Shown here piece after piece: positions 34,629 through 46,968 of a stretch of 64,000 nucleotides of DNA (position 1 is its first letter; each line of letters begins with the position of its first letter). The position numbers and the translations under genes are program-made. Location of the stretch: the NCBI GenBank assembly GCA_036877525.1, contig JAZGTH010000099.1:1467501-1531500 (forward strand), read 5' to 3'. This DNA comes from Chromobotia macracanthus (taxonomy: Eukaryota > Chordata > Actinopteri > Cypriniformes > Botiidae). The notes beneath the pieces are model-generated. The model did no database searches. It saw nothing but the letters and a program-made list of their open reading frames with translations, and was not told the DNA's origin.

Positions 34629-37600
34629 ATGGAGTCTATGCTCAATAAACTGAAGAGCACCGTAACCAAGGTGACGGCTGACATGACCAGCGCTGTCATG
34701 GGTAACCCTGTCACGCGGGAGTTTGAGGTGGGCCGACATATCGCCAGCGGGGGTCCTGGATTGAGCTGGAGGATCTACAATGGCACCAAAAAATCCACCA
34801 AACAGGTGAACGGGTTATTATATTACTAACTACCATCAGCCTTACTCGCTCCTTAACATGACACAACAGAGTCTGATCATGTTTAATGCAGCTCTGTTTA
34901 CGTGTAAGTTGTTCAGAAGAGAAGAGCACATTGAATGTGCTTACAACATAACTGGTGAAACATTTAATGCTGTGTCAGTTTTACATAATGACGAAAGAGG
35001 ACTTTGTTCTTTGCTGTTTTCTGTATTTTATCATTTCTATATTTAGTGTTTATATTTAGGGACGTGAGTTTGTGACTCAAAACAATGAAAAGAAATTCTG
35101 CTCGGTTTCTTAATTCTGATTCACTCTGTAATTGTTTTCTGATGCTCACAGGAAGTGGCAGTCTTTGTGTTTGATAAGAAGATCATTGATCGCTATCAGA
35201 AGTTTGAGAAGGATCAAATTATTGATTCACTGAAGAAAGGAGTCCAGCAGCTGACCCGGTTACGACACCCGCGCCTGCTCACGGTTCAGCACCCGCTAGA
35301 GGAGTCCAGGTGACCGCAGCACAAATGCACATGAACATGTTTAATTGACTTTCTTGGTCCTTCACAGGGCTGTTTCAAAACTTAAAGAGCTTTACTTTTC
35401 CCTCAGCAACTGCAAAGCTGTAATTAATGTAAATGCTAATGTGATTGTGTAAACGAAGGTTTTTGAGTGTTCTTCATTAAAATGACTAAACAAAATAAGA
35501 ACATTCCAGAATGTAGTTATAACCAAAATGTGGTGTTTTAAAAACCTTCATAATTGTCCTTCCTGCTATTTGGAACTGAGCATGTGATGCCAAAAAATAT
35601 TGCTTAGGTGAACAGTGCACCAGGCTTTGTCTTTACACTTTTATATTTCTTTGCTTTGCCTTTAAATACTTTGTGTTGCTCCTCAGATTTAGACAGATAC
35701 ACACCTGCTCATGGTGTAAAGATGTATGTACTCAGAAATGTCTCTGTTGCTTTAAAGTGAAACGTTTCTCACTTGTGCTTTTATCTGCTTTAGATGTGAT
35801 TTTATTGGATGGCTTTTGATTGTTTGTCTCTAGAGACAGTCTTGCATTCTGCACAGAGCCCGTGTTCGCCAGTCTAGCTAATGTGCTCGGCCAGTGGGAC
35901 AATCTGCCCAGCCCTGTTCCCACAGACATCAGAGAATACAAACTGTATGATGTGGAGACCAGATACGGCTTACTGCAGGTGAGACTGTACAGCAGTGATA
36001 GAGAAAAGTAAATGAGTTTCACGTATTTCTTGTTTTTGTTCTTTTGAATTTGGGTTAAAATGATGATGATGAAATAACCATTGATATTAAAGAAAGATTT
36101 GTATGTAATCAAATCTCTAGTTTCTCCTCTGTTGTCTTTCTCCATCTTAGATCTCAGAGGGTTTGTCGTTCCTCCACAGTGGGGTGAAAATGGTTCACGG
36201 AAACTTGTGCACAGAGAACGTCATCTTGAATAAAAGTGGAGCTTGGAAGATCATGGGCTTTGACTTCAGCATTTCCTCTAGTAACCCGTCTGACACTGAG
36301 GTTAGAAACTGAAATTATTGATAAGTGCCTTAACACTCAAAAGTCACTCTTCTCTCATGAGCTGTTTGCCGTTTACCATCTACATAAGTAGCTCATTATG
36401 CTTTCTACCTGAAACCTGAGTTTCAGCTTGTGGCCCTTTTACCGACTCTCACCTCTCCTGTCATTTCCTGACTGCCTTGTTTAATAATGTGTTTAGTTAC
36501 TCAGCTTACCAGGTTTTGAACAGAGCTTATGAATCTTTTTGTTTTTAAAAAAAAGCATAAGGACTAAAGTTCTACTTTTGTTTCTGCTTTTGTAGCCCAA
36601 GTACGTGTGTAAGGAGTGGGACTCCAATCTGCCACCTCTATGCCTTCCTAACCCAGAGTCTGTGGCCCCAGAGTACATTCTGTCTGTCAGCTGCGACGCT
36701 GCCTCTGACATGTACTCACTGGGCGTGTTGATCCATGCCGTGTTTAATGAAGGCAAGCCCGTCTTTCAAGTTAACAAGCAGGATATATATAAGAGCTTCA
36801 GTCGACAGCTCGACCAGGTGAGAAGTCAACATACAAAGACAAAAGCATGTGTCTTTTCTGCCTTGTACGCAGCATTTCTGGAATTAGAGAAAAACGAGGT
36901 TCATTTAGGCAGGTCCAATAATTCAGAGAAATCTGTAATGCTGCATAAAGTAAGGTTTTAGAGCAGAGGTTATTATCTTTTTTACCGATGTGACCCCGTT
37001 TTAAAGTAAACAATATTGCAGTGGTTTTTTTCGTGTCATTCAGTTCTCTGTATTCAGCGTTTCCAAAAATTGTCTTGTTGAAAATAAAAGTTTTCCTATG
37101 ATCCCGGGGTTGTGACTCCAGGTTAAAATCTGCTGTCCTACAGATTTGTGTGCTTCAGCTCTTGTGGCAACAGATTGGAGAGGGCCAGTTTCTGATCCAG
37201 TTTCATAATGCCCCATTGTGAGGTCTGTAAAGCAATAGTTTACTGAATGTGGTGAAAGTTTACTGCCTTCCACATAACTCACACCTGAACCCCAGTGAAC
37301 AGCTTTAGATTGAACTGAAGGACCAGCTGTAAGACACACCCCCTCACTCAGTATCAGAGTCTGAGCTTACTGATGCTCATGATCTCCATGAGCATCTCTA
37401 AGATGCTTACTGATCTCAGTAGCCATGTTCCAGGCTAAAAGCTTTCCCAGTACAGTAAAAGCTACATCCTGCTTGGGTGTCCACATACACAGACATGTCC
37501 AGATCCAGAGTTAACGTCCTGTTTCAGAGTGAGCTTGTCATGTCTCTCTGTTTCATAACCCGTAACACAGATGTGATGATTGTGTGTGTAGCTGAGTCAT

Positions 37601-38970
37601 CTGAGTCCAGGAGTGTTGTCTAACATCCCAGAGGAGGTCAGAGAACATGTGAAGATGTTGCTCAACGTCACATCAAATGTGCGTCCAGATGCTGATCAGA
37701 TGACAAAGGTCAGATCTTTCTCTTCCTGTATCTCTTTTCTGCTCTACCAACACGTATGCTTTAAGTACTGCCTTTCTTTTAAGTATTCATATGGATTCAC
37801 ACATATGAGGTTGTTGTTAAAAAATGTATTTGCCCATAGGGTTAGAACAACACTTTGATAAATACAATTCAGTGTTAAACTTGACACATTTATTTATTCT
37901 CTGAAAACTTCAACTGTACACAATGTTTCTTCTGAGCAAATGTCGTTTTATTGTCATTTATTTTGGATAGACTGGATACATGTAAAATGTAAGTTTAAAT
38001 TGGATAAATATAAAACAAGACAACCAAAAGTAATTTTTGACTTTGCAGTCAGTGTAACATTGTGTTAATGTGATGGTGGAAGATCATAACTGAGAGGCTG
38101 ATGTCTCAAAACATGTGCACTCAGATTCCCTTCTTCGATGATGTGGGAGCGATGACTCTTCAGTACTTTGACTCGCTGTTTCAGCGGGACAACCTTCAGA
38201 AGTCTCAGTTCTACAAAGGCCTCCCCAGAGTTCTGCCCAAGCTGCCCAAGGCAAGAACTGATATCAGCACACAGACAATCAGCATAAATCAGCCACACAG
38301 AACTGGATTTCTGATCTGTTTAACAAGTGCAACAGTGTTCAGCAGTAATGTCGATTTTATTAGATCCTGAAGGTGGACTGTGATATTAATAGTGCTCTTT
38401 GTTAAAACAAGCATCTGTTGATCATACTTGCGACTGGAGGTTTGAACAGAAACCTGACAGATAATAATAAAACAGACTAAACGCTTCCCTAGATTTACAC
38501 TGACGGACTGACCAGAACCTTTCTGTAGTCATCAGAATACCATAGAGCCTCATAATTACAAAGTGTAAAGCGCTTATGGTCTGTTGATATTGGTACTGAT
38601 GAGTATTGACAGTGAATGTAATTCAATAATATCCACTTCTTCATGTGTTCTTCATGAGAGCGATCATAAGCTCACGGCTGTAGTTTCTCTCCTCAGCGAG
38701 TGGTGATCTACAGGATTCTTCCAGCCCTCACATCAGAGTTCGTGAATCCAGACATGGTTCCATTTGTACTTCCAAATGTGCTGCTCATTGCTGAAGAGTG
38801 CAGTAAAGAGGAATATATTTGCCTTGTTCTGCCAGACCTCACCCCAGTGTTCAAACAGCAGGAGCCCGTACAGGTGCCCAATCGCTCTCTCTGTCACACA
38901 CACTCACATATGTGGTTTGCATAGTTACATGATCTCTTGTCATTTCCACTGGTGTTCTCTGTTGGACACT

Positions 38971-39042
<72 letters not shown>

Positions 39043-42000
39043 TTATCATGGGATATGTCTATTAAATGTTCTAACCTAACCTGTTAGTACTAACTATAGT
39101 ACTGACTGACCACTTTTAAAGTCTGTAACTACTTTCTCTCTCTCATGCTGTCAGGCCAGTAATATGGTGAGTGACTCTGAATGTATGATTTATCTGTGTG
39201 TAGTTGTTGTTGTTAATACACTGATCCCCTTCTGTTTGTGTGTCCTTGTGAAGTTATTAATATCAACTGTGTTGTTTTGATTAGTGAATTTTCATTACTG
39301 GCCATATCAGAATTTTGTAATACACATTATATCCTCCTCTAATATCCTCTTTCTGTCTTACATCCAGATCCTGCTGATATTCTTACAAAAGATGGACCTG
39401 CTGTTGACCAAAACCCCTCCTGAGGACATAAAGAACAGTGTTCTGCCCATGGTGTACAGAGCGGTTGAGGCTCCTTCTGCACAAATACAGGTGAGATTAA
39501 CTGTAAACTCATGTAAAAATCATACCAGTCAACGCTGCATGCGGTTCTGATACCATCAGTGTTAATGGATATTACTGTATATTCAACACGAAGTACATCA
39601 AACATTTCAGACATTTATAATTAATTTCTAATAAAAACGTTACATGTATTTTTGTGATTTTTCTAAACAGGAACTTTGTCTTAATATCATTCCCACCTTT
39701 GCCAACTTGATCGAGTATCCCTCGATGAAGAACGCTCTTATCCCTCGAATCAAATCAGCCTGTTTACAGACATCCTCACTAGCGGTGGGTTTGTTTTCCG
39801 CTTTTGTAATGTAACTTCTGTGGGGAGCGTGTCATTTCATTTGTTCTTTGCTGGTCTTTGTTTAGGTGAGGGTGAACTCTTTGGTGTGTCTAGGCAAGAT
39901 TCTGGAATACCTGGATAAATGGTACGTCATTGATGAGATTCTACCATTCCTGCAGCAGATTCCGTCCAGAGAACCAGCTGTGCTCATGGGAATTCTGGGT
40001 AATTTCTTTCTCTTGAGTTATCTTGAGGTTATTTGTTCGTTTAATGTAATAGAGCTATAGGAAAAGGAAAGTTGTTTTTCATTCATTTTGCGTGTATGGG
40101 AGTGATTATTTGACAAGAAAAGATTATTTAAAATGTTAAGTGCTTTAATGTTTCATTTTTCTTCAGGCATCTACAAGTGCACTTTCACCCATAAGAAACT
40201 CGGCATTCCAAAAGAGCACCTCGCTGCAAAGAGTTTACCTCATCTGGTGTGCCTCAGCATTGATAACAACCTTAACCTCAATCAGGTGAAATCACACACA
40301 CACACACTCTCACAGGATCTCACACACATTCATTTTTCATCTGCTGGACCTTCATGTAAATAACAGAATACAAACTTAGTTCTTTGTCACCTAGATTTAT
40401 TTGTGTAAGTTCTGTGTGTAAACACACTTGTGTGTGTGTGGTGTGTTTCAGTTTAATTCTTTCATGGCTGTGATCAAGGACATGTTGAGCCGCATGGAGG
40501 CGGAGCATAAGACCAAACTTGAGCAGCTGCATGTCATGCAGGAGCAGCAGAGGTGACACGTTCATTACTTTCATTTCATCATCTTTTCATCATTTTAAAA
40601 ATGAAAAGCAACTTTGTGATTTCAGTTATCCTATGGTCACATTTTTGGTTTCTATTTACATTCTAATTCAACATTCAAATGCATGATCTAAACTCGAATC
40701 AGAACTCAGTATTCAACTTGTAACCAGTATTGTATCCCTGCCAGGAGTTTAAACCTCACAAACCAGATGAACCAATCAGAGGAGACGAAGAGCACCCCCA
40801 GTCCAGCCACTCAAGTCAGAGATGTGAGTCACTGTATCAGCTGTACTTTCCACACTTACCAGCAGTTTTGTCCTCACTGTGTTAGGAAACTGGAAATGAT
40901 TGAGCTTCTGTTTTCTGATAGATTGATGAGATCTTCGGTGGAGGTTCAGGTGTGAAGAGTAAAGAGAACGGTTCCTCATCAGCTGCTTCTCAGCCCTCAA
41001 GAGTGAGTTCATCATCATAACATTTAAAAACACTTCACAAACATCACTGGTAACATTTAACTGTATTTGTTACACATGTACATTTACATGTAACTCTGAA
41101 CCAAACCTTAATGCTATCCCAAACCCATAGTACATCATAGTACATCATAGTACAAAGTACATCTGGTTAACAAGGACACCTTAAAACCAAGTGTAACCAC
41201 ATCAATAGATTTGTTTGATGAGTGCTCAAACTCCTGCTCTTTTACATCAGGAGTTTGACTTATAATGAAGCTCAGCTGGTGGTAGATTTCTTTCCAGCAG
41301 TTAGGTTTGCTTGATGTGTTCCTCTGGGTACTGACTGTTGTTTGTGGTTTAATTCAGGTGCCGCTCACCCTGGAGGAAAAGCAGCGTTTAGCTAAAGAAC
41401 AGGAACAGACTGCGAAGCTGAGAAGCCAGCAGCCATTGGCTCCACAGAGTGTGAAACCAGCAACAACTACAGCACAGGTAACACATGCTGTATAGAAGAA
41501 CCGCAGCGTATGCATGAAACACACATTGACATTAAAATATGGTAACAGTGCCACATTTAGTATTCACATGACTCTCCACACGTGTATTATTTTGCATAAA
41601 TATCTCTGCATGGCTTCTTTAAATTTGCTCTACACTTGTTGACTTAGTCACACAAAACTTTACAGCTGCAATGTGTAACTTTTACCCCTTTATCTGTTGG
41701 CTCTCTGTCCAGCTCAGTGCCCTCAGATCTCAAAAGCCCTGTCAATAGTTTCTCTCGATGTAGCACAGGCTCTGTTGCTTTGTCTTGTTGACTGCAGGCT
41801 CTGGGCAGTTCCAAACAGCAAGTGATTTCCCCAAATCAACAATCATTGTTGTTTACAACTTATCATCTACAAGTTTAAATTATAAGGAACTGCTTTAAGA
41901 ACCTGCAGCAAACACTCCACCATCCTCAGAACCCACACTAACAATACAGTAGCCCGATCTTCTTTTTCCTGTTTACAGATGTGATGTAACCACACAAGAT

Positions 42001-42999
42001 AAATGAAGTCAAGCTGACATTTACTGTGAAATCACACCCAACAGCTCAAATGATAAATGAATACTATAAACTTACAGTTGCGCATCGGAGGTGAGGCAAC
42101 TCAACTCATTCAGTTTGGGTTGCAGATTTAATGTAACTAAAATACGAAACCAGCATGTTGCAGGAGTCGTATTGCAGCCGTTTTGAGAACAGGTTTACAG
42201 CTGTGTGTGTGTAAAAACATTAATTGTTTTACATTATCTAGTCTAAATAAATCATGGACATGAACATGAAAATGTTGATTGATTTTATTGTGATGGCATG
42301 CAGTATCACTTGTTCTCATCGCAGATGCATTTCTTCATGTTACATGTAACTGAAGAATATTTTGTTTATTTTCAGGCAAAGGATTTAACCAGTAGTCTTC
42401 TAAACAACATGACGTCTCTGAACAACCTCTCGCTGAACTCTGGGCCCAGAGGCCCTGCCTCTTCTGCCTTCCCATCTGGACCCAGCATGAGTGGAATGGG
42501 CACCGTGGGCTCCATTAGCAATGGCTTCAACTCACCCATAGGCTTCCAGACAGGAGGCATAGGGATGGGCATAAGACCCGCCACACCTGGCCTCTATGGG
42601 GGCATGGCCACCACTACCAGCACTCCAAATTTCAGTGCCTTCACCCAGAACCAAAACCAGCCCAGCAAGCCCCCTGACATGACCGCTCTAGACTCCCTCT
42701 TCACTCCTAGCAAACCCAAAGTAAACCTGAACCAAATGGCCCCCAAACCGGCTCCAGGAGCCACTGCACCTTCACCCTGGCTCAGTCAGTTTGGTACGGG
42801 CCAACCCTCCCAGACTGCTCCCATGCAGGCAACTCCAATGGGAATGGCCGGGGGGGTGCAAGGTGGTTTTGGGATGCAGGCCAATCCCTTCTTCAACCCA
42901 CAGAACTTCTCACAGCCTGTGGCTGCTCCCACAGTGAACACTGGGATGATGAAACAAAGTGCTTCAGTCAACAGGGACCTTAAAGATCTCTTCGGGTAG
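34629..42999 (+). CDS. scyl2: SCY1-like protein 2 (CVAK104)
   Basis: Pseudokinase-like coat component that binds clathrin and AP2 and helps endosome-to-Golgi trafficking. Seventeen coding exons join to 921 aa (human 929): 34629-34805, 35152-35309, 35834-35978, 36151-36300, 36596-36817, 37592-37708, 38125-38250, 38697-38873, 39368-39490, 39671-39784, 39866-39998, 40167-40285, 40452-40552, 40745-40823, 40922-41002, 41358-41477, 42376-42999. The N-terminus starts MESMLNKLKSTVTKVTAD, followed by a kinase-like domain whose active-site motifs are degenerate (MVHGNLCTENVILNKSG for HRD, MGFDFS for DFG). HEAT-like helices (LLIFLQKMDLLLTKTPPEDI) follow. Then come a coiled coil (KTKLEQLHVMQEQQ) and a Gly/Pro/Asn-rich clathrin/AP2-binding tail with NPFFNPQNF, ending LKDLFG. 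The start ATG has a short leader after the acceptor. The intron after 38250 uses a GC donor. No lesion found. Confidence 0.96.
38974..39040. repeat. (AT)n microsatellite
   Basis: About 33 uninterrupted AT dinucleotides in the scyl2 intron between the exons ending 38873 and starting 39368. Long AT runs can extrude cruciforms. Confidence 0.98.
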
Positions 43000-43111
43000 A
43001 ACTTCAGGTCCTTGATCATGTTCACACTTGAGCGGGAGTCAGACGTGAAACAACTTCAGCAGTGAAGATGACAGTCAACATTTGATGTGAAGGTGGAATG
43101 TGGTGTCTTTA

Positions 43112-43117
43112 AATAAA
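43112..43117 (+). terminator. scyl2 polyadenylation signal
   Basis: AATAAA lies 113 bp after the scyl2 stop codon and is followed by a T-rich stretch at 43131-43158, a good cleavage/polyadenylation layout. A longer 3'UTR using later AATAAA copies (for example near 43999) is possible. Confidence 0.6.
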
Positions 43118-43159
43118 GACTGTTTAGAATATTTTTTTTTTTTCCTCTTTTTTTTTTAA

Positions 43160-46100
43160 GCTCTTGTCATGGTGCACCTTTTGCAGCAGTCGACTTGTCT
43201 CTTGATCAAAAGGACTGAACAAAGCTTCACGTTTCTTAAGAAGCAAGATGCTTGGGCTCTTCTGCTCTTCTGCAGCTGCTTTAGCCAGTGGATTCTGTAA
43301 ACTCTACTGTTGTTTGACTTGACACATGCTCCAAAAGAGAGATATATAGAAATAAATCAAGTAAAGTGGAGCAGAAAAGAGACTGTCAGTATTGAAAGTC
43401 ACATTCCAGCACTTTTGTTTTGGTCTCATGTTCATCTCTGGACTTTCTCCACTGTAACAAATGCAAGTTCAAATCAACAGGATTTGCTGATTGTTTCCAG
43501 CAGTGGAAAATCTCAGTTGTTGTTCTAACTCTGGTGGAAAGTGGATATTGGTGCTGTCCACAGTTCAGCATGAGGTAGTTTTCTTGTGTATATACAGTAA
43601 TTGGTGATTATTGTTTGAGTTTCATGCTAATACACTCTGATGCACTAAGAATTCATGAAATGAGGACACTGTCAAAGACACTGTCATACTGTAGGTGCAC
43701 TAAATGGGTTTGTAGTGCTGCTGGGATCTTCTCAGTACTTTAAAATGAGTTTGTGCTTCATCTGCCTGCAGTGGCTCATGTAGGACATAATCCAGGAGCG
43801 TCATTCTTCATTCATAAAACACCAGCAGAACGAATTTCACTTGTTAAACCATACTTTAACAAGTAAAAAAACAAACAAACAAAAAAACAGGTCATTTTAA
43901 AGGGCAAATGTATAATTAGTTGTTTTCAGATGTTTATATATTTTTGTAATGACAGTTCAGTAGCTCCCTCTCCCCAATTTCTCATTGCTGTAATAAGAAA
44001 ATAAATCTCCTCATTACAATAATAAGAATGAATCAGTTATATTGTCAAAACTGCAGTGACACAATTGTACTTTACTAATGTACTGTACAATTGACATTTG
44101 TTTTCCCACATTACAGAAAAAACATGACAACAAATCATTTATTTTGTGAATTATGACCTGGACTTTTCTTGATGGACCGTTTTGGGGAATCAGGATCAAA
44201 ATCAGGATCAGGGAATCAAAATGTCTGTTTTGTAGCATTGAGTTGAATATATCAGTGTGTGAAACTGACCTGACCAGACACAATGTTTGGAGTGACAGGT
44301 AATTTATCTGTTCATATTCATAACTTCTGCATGACGCAGTCACAGCCTGTCAGAGCATGTTTAATGCACAGTCACATGAGATTTCTCTGCGGGAGGGGCT
44401 GCTCATCACAGCTGATACACACAGTGTACTCATGGTTTTATAAGTGATGTAAGCAAAAGTGCTTTGCTCCTGTTTCATGAATGAAGCCTTCAGCTTCAGA
44501 TTCTGCTGTTACTTGTCGTGTATCTTGTAACGTTGTGTTTTATGGGCCGTTAGTGATCGCGCAGTGGCGCCACATTCAGTCTCTTGTTTTATCATTGACA
44601 CTATAGAATATGAGCGGTTTCATGGTTTGGAGAGTGACCAGTTGAATCTATTTTTCCATATCGTGACCAAACAGACAGAGTCATGAAGAGGTGTATTGTT
44701 TCTGATGAATGAATGTATAGTACATAGAGAACTGCCACTAAAGGGTTTTTAAATACTGTTGCACATTACTCTCATGAAGAGGGAAACACTTGCCTGCTCT
44801 TCTGAGTAAAGCTGTCTTATGTGGAGAGTTGTGGAATAACAGCTCTGATTGTAAAAATGACTCGCTGTATTTTACTACATGCAGTTTTTAAACAGTTATC
44901 ATAGATAAAACTGTCTGGGTTTAATGAAAAATTGAACTGGATTGTTGGTTAGATGGTGATTTTGGGAATCAAATAAATTATTTAAAGGGTAACACTTGCC
45001 TTCATAAGTAACATCTTTGTATTAAAATTAATACACAAAAACCCCAATGAGTGTTTTATTGTAGCATATGTCTATTACAGCACATTTCTGTAACAGAGCA
45101 AACTGGTGTCCACTTTTATTAACCTAATTTTTCTTTTGATTTTTATTATTAAAATCATATAACAATCATTCTTTCAGCAAGATCTGTCAAAATTATTTTA
45201 TTGTAGCAAAACATTCCTTCATTACATAATCCCTCATTGTAGAAGAAATTTCCTTATTACATAAAATTCAGTTAGAAAGTAAAAATGAAACATGCAGCAT
45301 AAATACAGTAAAAGTTGGGAAAAAACCACTATGGGTTATTGTGCGTATACAATTGTCTACATGTGCTCTTCATATATTTTTATATATAATGGCTCTTATA
45401 AATAGTTTAATAATGCTGAAATGTCACAGTCTCATACAGAGTGAGCCCTCCAGGACTGAGTCTGGACAAATCTTTCTTAATTCTCACAAGCTTGCTGGCA
45501 GTTTAGTGACACGAGAACACAAAGGACAGTAAACGTTTTGAGTGCATTACACTGAAAACACATTCTTTTATATAAATAATATCAGGTCATGATGCTGATT
45601 TTCTTAAGGAAATAATTATTACTGTCTTCATACCTGTCTGCTTGCTGGGTTCTCCTCACATCTCTTTTTGTACAATATCAATTATTCATTTGATACATTC
45701 CAGTAGAAAACTAACAACAGAAGTGGCCATGTTCAGGAGAGCATACCAGCATGCAGCTCTTAAAGCCTGTTCATACTACAGCACTATAACGTCCACACCA
45801 ACACCTTTAAAATCGGGTGGATTTTGGTTGGCTGTTAATGTTTTATTGTTCATCAACTGAAGAAAAATTGTTCTGAAAGTGTCCAACACTTGAAAAAGTG
45901 TCTGAAAGTGTGTTTATTTCTCTGTATCATTGTGGTATGTGCATTATTACAGTATATTATTACGCTGGGACAGACTACAGAACTCCCTCATTCCACATAC
46001 AGGGACATACAGAAAACATTTTTTCTATTTTAATAAAGACCTAGACATGTTAATGAGCAATGTTTAATATTGTGTGTGGAGAATATTTATGAACTGAGTC

Positions 46101-46968
46101 ATTTTTTTTATTAAACATTTATTTGATAACCCAGCCCCCTAAAACACAGAGACATCCCTGCATTACAACAAAGTCCTAACAAAGTTTAAACAATTTCCAG
46201 AATAAAACAGTGTAAAATCTAAAAAACATGGAAAATGAAAACAGATACAAACGAGACTGGAAAAGCAGGAGACTGATTTTACATCTGTAAATGTAATTTA
46301 CAGCTGGTCCTTCAGCTTGTGAGCAGGTTGAATCTAAAAAACAACCTGGAAAATAAATCAAGAGAAAATGCACAGTGGGATGTAAACAGTGATTTTCTCG
46401 CAGTTACCAACAGGCAGTTAAATGATTTCAAAAACACATTATAGGTATGCACGTTCAGCTGTCTTGGCACATTAGTTAGTTGGTAACATATGATTATAAA
46501 GAATATTATTTAGAATATGATCTCTAGCATCAGAATACAATTTCCACTTGTAAATGTAGCTTTAAAGACTTGGCTTGTTGGTTCTTAAGACAAAATTTTT
46601 AATGCTTTAATGCATTAAAATGCTTTTAATTCTTTGTCAGTCACTTTGGATAAAAGCATCTGCTACATGAATAAACGTTAACGTATTCTTCATTATACAG
46701 AAGTTAAAACGGAAAGCAAAACCTGTGTTTGGTTCAGGTACATTTCATCACTTAATGTTTCTCTCAATGTTGTGATCTATACTATGATTATTTATCACAA
46801 CAATCACATAATTATTATTTCTAAACAATTGGATAATTTTCCTTCTCCACAGGCAGTCAAAGGAAGGAAGACAAAACAAGAAATTCCAGGTAAAATTGCC
46901 TAAATCATGATCAAATCCACCCGAAATGAAGCAAACTCAGATCCTGAGCTCAGATCTCACGAGAGCCG
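43160..46968. other. scyl2 / CCCH-WWE gene convergent interval
   Basis: No coding exon found on either strand. The interval holds the possible extended scyl2 3'UTR and, from about 45900 up, the 3'UTR of the minus-strand CCCH-WWE gene. A SINE/LINE tail at 46635-46685 is listed separately. Confidence 0.5.
46635..46685 (+). mobile_element. Fish SINE/LINE 3' tail fragment
   Basis: CACTTTGGATAAAAGCATCT followed by GCTACATGAATAAACG is a close match to the conserved 3' tail shared by many teleost tRNA-SINEs and their partner LINEs. The tRNA-like head is not recognisable upstream, so this is a truncated copy. Confidence 0.75.
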
